A DNA stretch of 13,282 nucleotides from CBDTTM01 sp965363355 (GTDB taxonomy: Bacteria > Bacillota > Negativicutes > Selenomonadales > Selenomonadaceae). Position numbers and translations under genes: made by a program. Location of the stretch: contig CBDTTM010000052.1 in the NCBI GenBank assembly GCA_965363355.1, positions 1-13,282 of the forward strand, in the 5' to 3' direction. The notes beneath the pieces are model-generated. The model had not been told where the DNA came from. It searched no databases and saw nothing but the letters and a program-made list of their open reading frames with translations. Every line of letters starts with the position of its first letter. Position 1 is the stretch's first letter. This document shows, piece by piece, positions 6,565 through 13,282 of this stretch.

Positions 6565-6610
6565 TTACAGCGCAATTATATTAAAATGTATTTTTGAAGG
6601 AGCGATTTTT

Positions 6611-7867
6611 ATGGAAAACTTGAATGGTGCAAAAAGACCGCACGTGGTAATTGTTGGAGCTGGTTTTGGCGGAATCAAAGCAGCTAAGTCGTTAGCGAAA
6701 GAAAATGTAGATGTTACATTGATCGATCGCAACAATTATCATTTATTCCAACCATTGCTTTATCAGGTTTCAACGGCAGTTTTATCAGAAGAGGAAATCG
6801 CATATCCAGTTCGGGCATTTTTCCGCAAGAATAAAAATGTAGATTTTTTCTTAGGTGATGTCACCGATTTTGATCTTGAAACGAAACAAGTCGTTACAGC
6901 GCAGGGTAATGTCGACTATGATTATCTTATTGTAGCAGCTGGTGCGACGACGAATTATTTTGGTATGGAATCGGTGGAAAAGAATTCCTTTGCAATGAAG
7001 ACTTTAGGCGATTCCGTAAAAATCCGCAATCATATCTTACGCATTTTCGAACAGGCAGCAAAAGAACCGGATGCGGCAAAACGCAGAGAGCTATTGACGT
7101 TTGTTTGTGTTGGCGGCGGTCCTACAGGTGTAGAAGAAGCTGGGGCTTTATCAGAGCTTATTTATTCAGTTATGCGCAGTGAATATCATAATATGGATTT
7201 TTCCGAAGTGGATATAAAACTCATTGAAGCTACGGATCGCGTTTTACCAATGATGCCAGAAAGTTTGCGGGATGAGACGGTAAGTGTTCTTCGCAGCAAG
7301 AAAGTAGATGTACGTTTGAGTACACAGGTCATGGATTATGATGGAAGAAAGCTAAGCTTTAAAGATGGTGAAGTCGTTCCTACGCAAACCGTGATTTGGG
7401 CAGCAGGTGTAAAGGCTGTATCGATCGTTGCTAAGCTCGGTGCAGAAATTGATAGAGGTGGCAGGGTCATTGTTCGCAAGACTTTGCAGGTTCCTGGCTA
7501 TTCAGAAGTCTATGCAATCGGCGACAGTGCACATTTTATGCAAGGAGAACGCCCTTTGGCTACGATTGCACCGGTAGCTACACAGCAAGCTGAAGTTTGC
7601 GTGAAGAATATCATCAATTCAATTCAGGGAAAAGAACTAGAATTATTTGAATATCATGATGTTGGCAGCATGGCTACGATTGGCTGTGGCGATGCGGTAA
7701 TGTTCAAAGGAATAATGAAGAGCAAAGGCTTTATTGCTTGGGCCGCTTGGATGGTAGTCCATCTCATGCGTTTGGCTGGAACTCATACAAATATGATTGT
7801 CGTCATGAAGTGGATGTGGAATTTCTTCTCGGGAACTCGGTTGGGAAGAATCATTACGCAGCACTGA
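6611..7867 (+). CDS. ndh: Type II NADH dehydrogenase (NDH-2)
   Basis: This single-subunit, non-proton-pumping flavoprotein passes electrons from NADH to quinone at the inner face of the cytoplasmic membrane. The 418-residue length is normal. The FAD-binding Rossmann motif GAGFGG is at 16-21. The second nucleotide (NADH) motif GGGPTG is at 168-173, followed by VEEAGAL. The second FAD contact YAIGDSA is at 301-307. TQQAEV at 324-329 sits where the quinone-site AQxAxQ-type motif lies in this family. The C-terminal 372-405 stretch is hydrophobic and aromatic, and probably forms the membrane-binding helices. AAGGAG at 6597-6602 defines the start. The gene is monocistronic, with a terminator 13 bases after the stop, and is preceded by two Rex-like operators that suggest induction when NADH accumulates. 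The related pyridine nucleotide-disulfide oxidoreductases are less likely, because there is no redox-active CxxxxC. Confidence 0.94.
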   Translation: MENLNGAKRPHVVIVGAGFGGIKAAKSLAKENVDVTLIDRNNYHLFQPLLYQVSTAVLSEEEIAYPVRAFFRKNKNVDFFLGDVTDFDLETKQVVTAQGNVDYDYLIVAAGATTNYFGMESVEKNSFAMKTLGDSVKIRNHILRIFEQAAKEPDAAKRRELLTFVCVGGGPTGVEEAGALSELIYSVMRSEYHNMDFSEVDIKLIEATDRVLPMMPESLRDETVSVLRSKKVDVRLSTQVMDYDGRKLSFKDGEVVPTQTVIWAAGVKAVSIVAKLGAEIDRGGRVIVRKTLQVPGYSEVYAIGDSAHFMQGERPLATIAPVATQQAEVCVKNIINSIQGKELELFEYHDVGSMATIGCGDAVMFKGIMKSKGFIAWAAWMVVHLMRLAGTHTNMIVVMKWMWNFFSGTRLGRIITQH

Positions 7868-7880
7868 CCATGTGCTTTGA

Positions 7881-7913
7881 AAACGGGTCCTTATAAAGGG
7901 CTCGTTTTTTTTT
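7881..7913 (+). terminator. Rho-independent terminator after ndh
   Basis: AAACGGGTCC (7881-7890) pairs with GGGCTCGTTT (7898-7907) through ten pairs including two G-T wobbles. The loop is TTATAAA, and a run of nine T (7905-7913) follows. Confidence 0.88.
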
Positions 7914-7917
7914 ATGC

Positions 7918-7947
7918 TTGCAGTGTATTGATATACGAATATATAAT
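7918..7947 (+). promoter_or_regulatory. Probable promoter of the lipase gene
   Basis: A perfect TATAAT (7942-7947) lies 18 bases after TTGCAG (7918-7923). Transcription would start near 7954, about 30 bases before the ATG. Since no terminator lies between the lipase gene and levR, this promoter may serve both genes. Confidence 0.5.
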
Positions 7948-7983
7948 GAAGTTAATCTGTATCGAATTATATGAGGTGAGTTT

Positions 7984-9318
7984 ATGAAAAAAGCCTTGTT
8001 GACCATTTGTGCATTGCTTTGTTTTTTGTGGGGAACGCCAGTCAGTGCAGATGCATTGTCGGAATATGAACTGAGCCAGCAAGAATTGATTTGTGCCTGG
8101 GCTTCTCTGGGCAGTTATAATGATTATGTCGGCAGCATGGCTAGGACGGAATTAGAAGATGCTGGTTGGGATGTTCAGGGATTCAATGAACAATACGAAG
8201 GTGCCGATGCTAAATTTTTTATTGTGAAAAATGTTGGTTTTTTGCCGGGACAGGAAGAATATTTAGTAGCAATCACTGGAACTGAAAGCAAACAGGATAT
8301 ATCAATCGATTTGAAGTTGAACAAGGTCTTGTTTGGCGGGCATCTTCCAGAGGAATTCCAGGAGGCAGCGCAAACAAGAAATTTACGAGCCAATGAACCG
8401 ATGGTACATGGCGGCTTTCATCGTTATACGCAAGCAGCTTTTTTTACGCAAAAATATCAAGGGGAAACAATCGGTGAATTTTTAGCTAAGCTTTTGCAAT
8501 CGGATCCGAAAAAAAAGCTGTATTTGACGGGGCATAGCCTTGGCGGTGCAGTTGCGAGTTTGACCGCGGCACGATTGATTTCTATGGGCGTATTGCCTTC
8601 ACAGTTGGAAGTCATTTCTTTTGGGGCCCCAGCAGTCGGCAACGAGGCTTTTGTTGAAGCTTGCGGAAAGGACTTTCCGTTAAAGCGCATTGTGGTCGAG
8701 GGCGATCCTGTAGAATCGGCACTGCAAACACTGAGGCCAGATTATGCGCAGTTCAAAGAAAAAATAGAATGGAAAAAAGATCGGCATATCGAAAAAATGG
8801 AGCATTCTATGGTGATTTATTTGGATGCTGCCCTGCGAAAATATTATGATGCTAAAAAAAATTTAGGTATGGATACGATCGTGTCTAGGAAACAAAGTGA
8901 AGAAAAAATGGGTTTGATGGGAAAGGTTTATGTGGCACCTTTGGTATTGGATACTCCAAAGGATTTGGAAACCGATCATTTTTATATGGAGTCCACCTTG
9001 CAAGAACTATGGCGGCAACGAACACCATCTTGTGTCTTTGGGGATGAAACAAAAATTGGATTTGCTAAGACGATAGAAGAAGCTAAAAAGAACAATTGCC
9101 AATACGTGGCTTTCGATGCCGTCACGGTTACGCCGCTTAGAAATAAAAGAAATGAGTATTATGTTTCTTTTACGGAGGAAATCTACGATATAGATGGGCA
9201 TTTGCAGCTGAGTTTGATTCGTTCTGCAGATACAAGTCATTTGACTATACTTGAAGCCCTAATGCATGACTGGCTTGGTGGAAAAGCGGAACGGGAAAAG
9301 ATATTATTGCAAAAATAA
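7984..9318 (+). CDS. Secreted class 3 (alpha/beta-hydrolase) lipase with C-terminal extension
   Basis: This is a predicted secreted or envelope lipase/esterase of the fungal-lipase-like class 3 family, hydrolysing acylglycerol or phospholipid esters; the substrate is unknown. GAGGTG (7973-7978) supports the ATG. Residues 1-22 form a Sec signal peptide (MKK start, Leu/Cys-rich core, cut after VSA). In the hydrolase domain (about 25-290) the nucleophile elbow GHSLGG is at 183-188 with Ser185. The likely acid is Asp241 in VEGDPV, and the likely base is His274 in EHSMVIY. AITGTES near 96-102 fits the oxyanion strand. The final 145 residues (about 300-444) form a separate region with alternating strand and helix (KVYVAPLVLD, then QELWRQR, then CQYVAFDAVTVTP, then EIYDIDG). 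This recalls the LpoB/CsgG/TolB-N type fold of envelope lipoproteins, but that is only inference. The next gene, levR, begins 24 bases after the stop. Confidence 0.87.
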   Translation: MKKALLTICALLCFLWGTPVSADALSEYELSQQELICAWASLGSYNDYVGSMARTELEDAGWDVQGFNEQYEGADAKFFIVKNVGFLPGQEEYLVAITGTESKQDISIDLKLNKVLFGGHLPEEFQEAAQTRNLRANEPMVHGGFHRYTQAAFFTQKYQGETIGEFLAKLLQSDPKKKLYLTGHSLGGAVASLTAARLISMGVLPSQLEVISFGAPAVGNEAFVEACGKDFPLKRIVVEGDPVESALQTLRPDYAQFKEKIEWKKDRHIEKMEHSMVIYLDAALRKYYDAKKNLGMDTIVSRKQSEEKMGLMGKVYVAPLVLDTPKDLETDHFYMESTLQELWRQRTPSCVFGDETKIGFAKTIEEAKKNNCQYVAFDAVTVTPLRNKRNEYYVSFTEEIYDIDGHLQLSLIRSADTSHLTILEALMHDWLGGKAEREKILLQK

Positions 9319-9342
9319 ACGAATGGACATGGAGTGATCGGC

Positions 9343-12120
9343 ATGAAACGGATTGAAAAAATCTATGAATACATTAAGGCGCAATCAGCAAAATATACTT
9401 TGGCAAAGTTGCAAGGTCGGGTTGGAGTCGATGCACAAGAAATTGCTGATGAGCTTATGATACTGCGCAATAATGTAAGCATGGAACTCAATACTTTGTA
9501 TCGCCAGGACAAAATCGTAAAAATCTGCGGGCGGCCAGTTCTGTATTTTGATCGCGAAGTCTTACAGGATTTATGTGGTATCGAGTTGACGGAGGGTCCA
9601 TATCAATTCAATAACATGGAAGAATGTGTAAAACTAAACAGCGATGCGATGATCGGACCGTTTTCCAATTTAATCGGTGCCGATAAGAGCCTTAAACGGC
9701 AGGTTGAACAGGCTAAGGCTGCTATTTTATATCCACCAGATGGATTGCATACACTGATCGTAGGCCAGACAGGTGTTGGAAAGACATTGTTTGCTCACAT
9801 GATGTTTGAATATGGTAAGATGATGAAACGTTTTTTACCAGAAGCTCCCTTTGTTACTTTTAACTGTGCGGATTATTATAATAATTCACAATTGCTGCTA
9901 TCACATATTTTCGGACATATCAAAGGTGCTTTTACCGGGGCAGAAACAGCTCGGCCAGGCTTGGTTGAGACAGCGGATAAAGGGGTGCTGTTTTTAGATG
10001 AAATTCATCGTTTGCCGCCAGAGGGGCAGGAGATGATTTTCTATTTTATTGATACAGGGACTTATAACCGTTTGGGCGAAACCAAACGAGAACGCCATGC
10101 TAAGGTCTTGCTCATTGGGGCGACGACAGAAGATCCAAATTCAGTGTTGACGAAAACATTTATGCGGCGTATTCCAAACATCATTACCATACGGCCGCTG
10201 CAAGAACGCTCGTTGGCAGAAAAAATCGATATCATCAGGCTTTTGCTGACTGAAGAGGTGCAGCGCATCAATAAGCCGGTCAAGATTTCCGTTGAGTCCA
10301 TTAAGGCATTGATTGGCAGTATTGGCAGCGGCAATGTAGGACAGCTCAAATCAAATATTAAGCTGCTTTGTGCCAAAGCTTTTTTAAATGGTATAGATAA
10401 TCCGGATTATATTGAAATCGATTTTAAGATGCTGCCACCCAAGATTAAAGATGGCCTGCTGACTTTAAGCGCTAACCGCAAAGAACTGGCTGAATTGGCA
10501 GATTACATCAATGAACCGTTGCTTTTGAGCCCGCTCGGCGAAAAAAAAGAACGGAATATGGTTGAAACTGAAAAAGAAGCATTTAATTTGTACCGAGTAG
10601 TAGAAGATAAGGTTGACTTATTGAAAGGAGAAGGCATTAGCGATGATTTGATCAAACAAATCGTAGCAACCGATGTCAATGTTTATATAAAATCATTTTA
10701 TAATAAACAAGATATTCATATGTCCACGCGAGAACGCTTGTTGAAAATCGTGGATAAATCTCAAGTAGATTTTTCGGAAGAAATCGGCTTGCTCGTACAA
10801 AAACGCATGAAACGAGGTTATGGCGATCGATTTTTATATGCCTTCAGCCTGCATTTAAGCGCTTTTCTCAAACGAATCAAGGCAAAAGAAGAGATTTCCT
10901 ATACGGAAATCGAAGGCACGATTTCACATAATTCACTGGCATTTCAGGTTGCTTTGGAAATTAAAGAAAAAATAGAAGAACATTATCGTATACAAGTGCC
11001 ACGTGCGGAAATTGAATATTTTGCCCTTTTATTGGAGTCAGCAGAAGAAGAAGAAAAGGAAGAAAAGGTAATTATCATGGTTGCGACGCATGGCCGCAGC
11101 ACGGCTTCCTCTATGGTGGAGGTTGCACAGAAGCTGTTTAGTACCAACGATCCGAACTTGATTCCAATTGATATGCCGCTAGAGGTCAAGCCACAGGATA
11201 CCTTGGAAAAAATGGTGGCAAGGCTTCAAGAAATGAATTACCAAAAAGGTGTTCTTGTGCTCGCTGATATGGGGTCTTTATGCAATCTGGGTGCAATGAT
11301 CATGGAACGCCTCAAAGTGCAGGTGAGGACCATTGATATGGTTTCTACGCCATTGATTCTCGAAGCGATGCGCAAAGCGGATATTGTCGGGATGGACCTT
11401 GACAGCATTTATGAATCTTTGCTTAATTTTAAAGGGTATGAGATTTTAAATGGAGAGAAAAAGGTAGCCGGGGAAGTCATCGTGACGATTTGTACAACAG
11501 GGGAAGGCGCGGCATTGAAGCTCAAGAGCTTTGTCGAAGAAATGCTGCCGCATATCGTTGATCGTCCGATTGAAGTCGTTCCTGTTGGCGTCAAGCATAT
11601 GGATCAAGTGATTGCAGAGCTTTCCGAAAAGAGTAAAATTGTAGCTGCTGTCGGGATGGTCAAACCGACCAGTGACATACCTTTTATTCCGTTAGAAAAG
11701 CTTATTGCCGGCGAAGGTGAACATATACTCGCTTGCCTGCTGACGCACAAGGGCGAGCTTAAAACGCTCAATAATAAGAAGAATATCGTTGTTGAACGCC
11801 TTTGTGAAGAGAGTCTGCAAAAGTTTTTGACTTATTTGAATCCGACGAAGGTCATGAGTGTATTGATTGATTTTTCTAGTGTATTAGAGAAACGGTTGGG
11901 CAAGACATTCAGTAATCCGATAAAAATCCGGCTCATGGTACATTGCGGTTGTGCATTAGAGCGAATGGTGATCCATAGTGGAATGAAATACACAGCGGAT
12001 ACCAGCAAGATTGATACAGTAAAGCTAGCAGCGTTGCAGGAAGGCGCAGAAGTATTCAAAAAAAGCCTAAACATAGAACTCGACGAAAATGAATTGTATT
12101 ATATGGTCGAATTGATTTAA
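9343..12120 (+). CDS. levR: LevR-type sigma-54 activator with PTS regulation domains
   Basis: This cytoplasmic enhancer-binding regulator drives sigma-54 RNA polymerase. The ATG at 9343 has GGAG (9331-9334) 8 bases upstream; a GTG at 9334 is possible but less well placed. In the 925-residue product, residues 1-70 look like a winged-helix DNA-binding domain. The AAA+ domain (about 105-370) has Walker A GQTGVGKT (141-148), the sigma-54 contact GAFTGA (195-200) and Walker B GVLFLDEIH (214-222), all intact. Residues about 470-570 are PRD1, with His504 in SLHLSAF. Residues about 575-705 are an EIIA-Man-like domain with His583 in VATHGRS. About 712-810 is an EIIB-Gat-like domain with Cys717 in TICTTGEG, and about 820-925 is PRD2, with His867 in MVHCGC. 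Order and length match Bacillus LevR, whose recalled phosphosites 585 and 869 nearly coincide with 583 and 867. The sigma-54 promoter and PTS genes immediately downstream are its obvious target. Confidence 0.95.
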   Translation: MKRIEKIYEYIKAQSAKYTLAKLQGRVGVDAQEIADELMILRNNVSMELNTLYRQDKIVKICGRPVLYFDREVLQDLCGIELTEGPYQFNNMEECVKLNSDAMIGPFSNLIGADKSLKRQVEQAKAAILYPPDGLHTLIVGQTGVGKTLFAHMMFEYGKMMKRFLPEAPFVTFNCADYYNNSQLLLSHIFGHIKGAFTGAETARPGLVETADKGVLFLDEIHRLPPEGQEMIFYFIDTGTYNRLGETKRERHAKVLLIGATTEDPNSVLTKTFMRRIPNIITIRPLQERSLAEKIDIIRLLLTEEVQRINKPVKISVESIKALIGSIGSGNVGQLKSNIKLLCAKAFLNGIDNPDYIEIDFKMLPPKIKDGLLTLSANRKELAELADYINEPLLLSPLGEKKERNMVETEKEAFNLYRVVEDKVDLLKGEGISDDLIKQIVATDVNVYIKSFYNKQDIHMSTRERLLKIVDKSQVDFSEEIGLLVQKRMKRGYGDRFLYAFSLHLSAFLKRIKAKEEISYTEIEGTISHNSLAFQVALEIKEKIEEHYRIQVPRAEIEYFALLLESAEEEEKEEKVIIMVATHGRSTASSMVEVAQKLFSTNDPNLIPIDMPLEVKPQDTLEKMVARLQEMNYQKGVLVLADMGSLCNLGAMIMERLKVQVRTIDMVSTPLILEAMRKADIVGMDLDSIYESLLNFKGYEILNGEKKVAGEVIVTICTTGEGAALKLKSFVEEMLPHIVDRPIEVVPVGVKHMDQVIAELSEKSKIVAAVGMVKPTSDIPFIPLEKLIAGEGEHILACLLTHKGELKTLNNKKNIVVERLCEESLQKFLTYLNPTKVMSVLIDFSSVLEKRLGKTFSNPIKIRLMVHCGCALERMVIHSGMKYTADTSKIDTVKLAALQEGAEVFKKSLNIELDENELYYMVELI

Positions 12121-12123
12121 AAA

Positions 12124-12171
12124 CAGAGCCTATTGCCACAAATAAGAGGTGGCGATGGGCTCTGCTTTTTT
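12124..12171 (+). terminator. Rho-independent terminator after levR
   Basis: A 16-pair stem joins 12124-12139 (CAGAGCCTATTGCCAC) to 12149-12164, with two T-G wobbles and a 9-base loop, then CTTTTTTAT. It begins 4 bases after the levR stop and separates levR transcription from the PTS operon. Confidence 0.9.
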
Positions 12172-12223
12172 ATGTGGAGAAAATAGTATCACGCTTTTTG
12201 ATATAGTGTATTTCTTCTCTCTA

Positions 12224-12292
12224 AAGAGTATCGAAAATTAAAAAAAGTCATAAGAAGGTAGCGAAAATAAAGGCTTTCGTTTTGATACTCTT
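12224..12292 (+). repeat. GTATC inverted repeat upstream of the sigma-54 promoter (candidate activator sites)
   Basis: AAGAGTATCGAAAA (12224-12237) and TTTTGATACTCTT (12280-12292) are inverted copies. They share the 9-base AAGAGTATC arm plus a run of A or T, with about 42 bases between them. Two looser relatives lie just upstream: AGTATCA near 12185-12191 and TGATATA near 12200-12206. The left copy is about 90 bases before the predicted transcription start, a usual place for an enhancer-binding protein. The right copy ends 2 bases before the -24 box. Confidence 0.55.
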
Positions 12293-12294
12293 AG

Positions 12295-12311
12295 TTGGCA
12301 CGGCGATTGCA
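12295..12311 (+). promoter_or_regulatory. Sigma-54 promoter of the mannose-class PTS operon
   Basis: TTGGCACG (12295-12302), 4 bases, then TTGCA (12307-12311) reproduces the sigma-54 consensus TGGCACG-N4-TTGCW, with the invariant GG and GC at the required spacing. Transcription should start near 12322, leaving a leader of about 93 bases. The LevR-type activator encoded immediately upstream, with an intact GAFTGA loop, is the expected partner. Confidence 0.92.
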
Positions 12312-12414
12312 TAGTATATTAATGACAAGCAACAAGGTGTTTATCTCATGTATGACAAAAATACAAAGCAATGCAGGATATTCACAAGAAAACTGTTAAA
12401 GGAGGCTGATTTTT

Positions 12415-12846
12415 ATGCTGGCTGTTTTGGTAGGTACGCATGGTTATTTTGCAACAGAACTCATCAAGTCTTGTGAAATGATTTGCGGAGCAACAAAAAA
12501 TGTGAAAGCAATTACTTTAGTGCCGGGTGAAAGTCCTGATGATGTTGTAAAAAAATATGAAGAGGCCATAGGCGAATTGGATACAGAAGATGGAGTTATT
12601 TTCTTGAATGATTTGTTTGGCGGCAGCCCTTATAATGCAGCCTGTCGTTTGGCAATCGGGCATGAGGACTATGGTATCGTAACTGGCGTAAACTTGCCGA
12701 TGCTCATTGAGATGGTAGGCATGCAGATGTCAGATGATGCGGTGCCGATCAAAGAAGTCATGGAAAAGGCACGTGATGCTGGCAACATGGGAACACAGAT
12801 GTTTCATACAAGTGACATCAAAGAGGATGAGGAGGACGATTTATAA
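12415..12846 (+). CDS. PTS mannose-family EIIA component
   Basis: EIIA-Man accepts phosphate from HPr and passes it to EIIB during uptake of a hexose (mannose, fructose, sorbose or an amino sugar; the exact substrate is unknown). It acts in the cytoplasm, usually as a dimer. The 143-residue protein begins MLAVLVGTHGYFA; His9 is the phosphorylation site. NDLFGGSPYNAA near 64-75 is the conserved loop around the active site. It is a stand-alone EIIA, not fused to EIIB as in E. coli ManX. The C-terminus is strongly acidic (KEDEEDDL), and its codons contain the GGAGG that serves the next gene. AAAGGAGG at 12398-12405 sets the start. The gene overlaps EIIB by one base (TAATG). It is the first gene after the sigma-54 promoter. 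Confidence 0.95.
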   Translation: MLAVLVGTHGYFATELIKSCEMICGATKNVKAITLVPGESPDDVVKKYEEAIGELDTEDGVIFLNDLFGGSPYNAACRLAIGHEDYGIVTGVNLPMLIEMVGMQMSDDAVPIKEVMEKARDAGNMGTQMFHTSDIKEDEEDDL

Positions 12847-13282
12847 TGAAGATTGTATTGGCAAGAATTGATGATCGATTGATCCATGGACAGGTAGTGA
12901 CAATCTGGTCGAAGGTGACGGGTTGTGAACGCATCATCGTTTGTGATGATGAGGTGGCAAACGATTCCATTCGTTCGACGCTTTTAAAGCAAGTGGCTCC
13001 ACCGGGCATCAAGTCAAGTGTAGTTGATATTGAAAAAGCAGTAAGAGTCTATAATAACCCGAAATATGAAGATGCGAAATGCCTATTGCTCTTTACGAAT
13101 CCGACCAGCGTATTGCGTTTGGTAGAAGCTGGCGTTGACATAAAGTCGGTAAATATCGGCGGCATGAGCTTTAAAGAAGGAAAACATCAGATTAGTAATG
13201 CAGTTTCCGTTGATGATAAAGATATAGAATCTTTTAAACAATTGAATAGTAAAGGTATTGAACTTGAAATCAGAAAAGTTGA
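12846..13282 (+). CDS. PTS mannose-family EIIB component, cut by window end
   Basis: EIIB takes phosphate from EIIA and transfers it to the sugar passing through the EIIC/EIID membrane channel. The ATG at 12846 shares its A with the EIIA stop codon and is served by GGAGG at 12831-12835. The visible 145 codons start MKIVLARIDDRLIHGQV; His14 is the phosphorylation site in the family signature RxDxRLIHGQV. VNIGGMSF near 102-109 is also typical. The family is about 160 residues long, so only the last few residues are missing. EIIC and EIID genes are expected just beyond the window. By analogy with Bacillus LevE, phosphorylated EIIB could also modify the second PRD of the LevR-like regulator and shut the operon off when no sugar is present. 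Confidence 0.94.
   Translation, partial: MKIVLARIDDRLIHGQVVTIWSKVTGCERIIVCDDEVANDSIRSTLLKQVAPPGIKSSVVDIEKAVRVYNNPKYEDAKCLLLFTNPTSVLRLVEAGVDIKSVNIGGMSFKEGKHQISNAVSVDDKDIESFKQLNSKGIELEIRKV

Larger units (their letters stand above)
6197..6610 (+). other. Long AT-rich intergenic region upstream of ndh
   Basis: About 410 bases lie between the SEC-C terminator and ndh. The left part (6200-6420) is very AT-rich, with a short tandem repeat of AATATAAAAT-like units near 6244-6263. I see no credible gene on either strand; frames there encode only low-complexity Phe/Ile/Tyr runs and have no ribosome site. The right part holds a TTGACA element at 6424-6429 and two Rex- or CRP-like palindromes (6459-6474 and 6549-6564). 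The region ends in AAGGAG (6597-6602), 8 bases before the ndh ATG. Confidence 0.7.

Noticed and set aside
7928..7947. TTGATA (7928-7933) paired with TATAAT (7942-7947)
   Set aside because: The spacer is only 8 bases; TTGCAG at 7918-7923 with 18 bases is the workable partner.
3532..12164. Shared cores among hairpins (GACGC at 1231 and 3552; CAGAGCC at 4815 and 12124) as a dispersed repeat family
   Set aside because: The similarity is limited to 7-9 bases of stem; loops and flanks differ. Independent terminators with similar GC cores explain it well enough.
1..13282. Mobile elements, CRISPR arrays, toxin-antitoxin pairs or defence genes
   Set aside because: No transposase, integrase, regularly spaced repeats, terminal inverted repeats or small toxin-like gene pairs were seen. 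Composition appears uniform apart from AT-rich intergenic DNA.

Overview
The window looks like chromosomal DNA from a low-to-moderate-GC anaerobic Bacillota, and most of all like a member of the Negativicutes (the Selenomonas, Pectinatus and Megamonas group). This is an inference from three things: the gene families (LevR with a mannose-type PTS, an AMIN-domain amidase, a type II NADH dehydrogenase), strong purine-rich Shine-Dalgarno sites, and compact spacing with a strong hairpin terminator after most transcription units. No insertion sequence, phage gene, tRNA, rRNA or CRISPR array was seen, and all complete genes lie on the plus strand.

Layout. (1) 1-177, minus strand: the N-terminus of a secreted protein of unknown function, with its own near-consensus promoter. 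(2) 416-3561: a polar amino acid ABC transporter (lipoprotein, then a strong hairpin, then permease and ATPase), followed by deoC and a terminator. (3) 3651-4760: an exported N-acetylmuramoyl-L-alanine amidase with an N-terminal AMIN domain. (4) 4871-6103: a cytoplasmic protein with a C-terminal SEC-C zinc motif, preceded by a good promoter and a hairpin-bearing leader. (5) 6104-6610: a long AT-rich intergenic region carrying two Rex-like (or CRP/FNR-like) palindromes exactly 90 bp apart, followed by ndh (6611-7867). (6) 7984-9318: a secreted class 3 lipase with an unusual C-terminal extension. Only 24 bases later comes a LevR-type sigma-54 activator (9343-12120). (7) 12121-12414: a terminator, an inverted repeat and a consensus sigma-54 promoter, then the mannose-family PTS genes EIIA (12415-12846) and EIIB (12846 to beyond the window end).

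How the parts fit. The clearest regulatory circuit is at the right end. A LevR-like protein with intact Walker A, Walker B and GAFTGA motifs lies directly upstream of a TGGCAC-N5-TTGCA promoter driving a mannose-class PTS operon. The regulator carries PTS-like domains with histidines that could be phosphorylated, so it can sense flux through the same PTS. The second clear circuit is NDH-2 behind Rex-like sites, which would tie NADH oxidation to the NADH/NAD+ ratio.

No wholly unknown system is evident. The most unusual items are the lipase C-terminal domain and the lipase-levR linkage, the paired palindromes at ndh, the GTATC inverted repeat touching the sigma-54 promoter, and the SEC-C protein with its structured leader.
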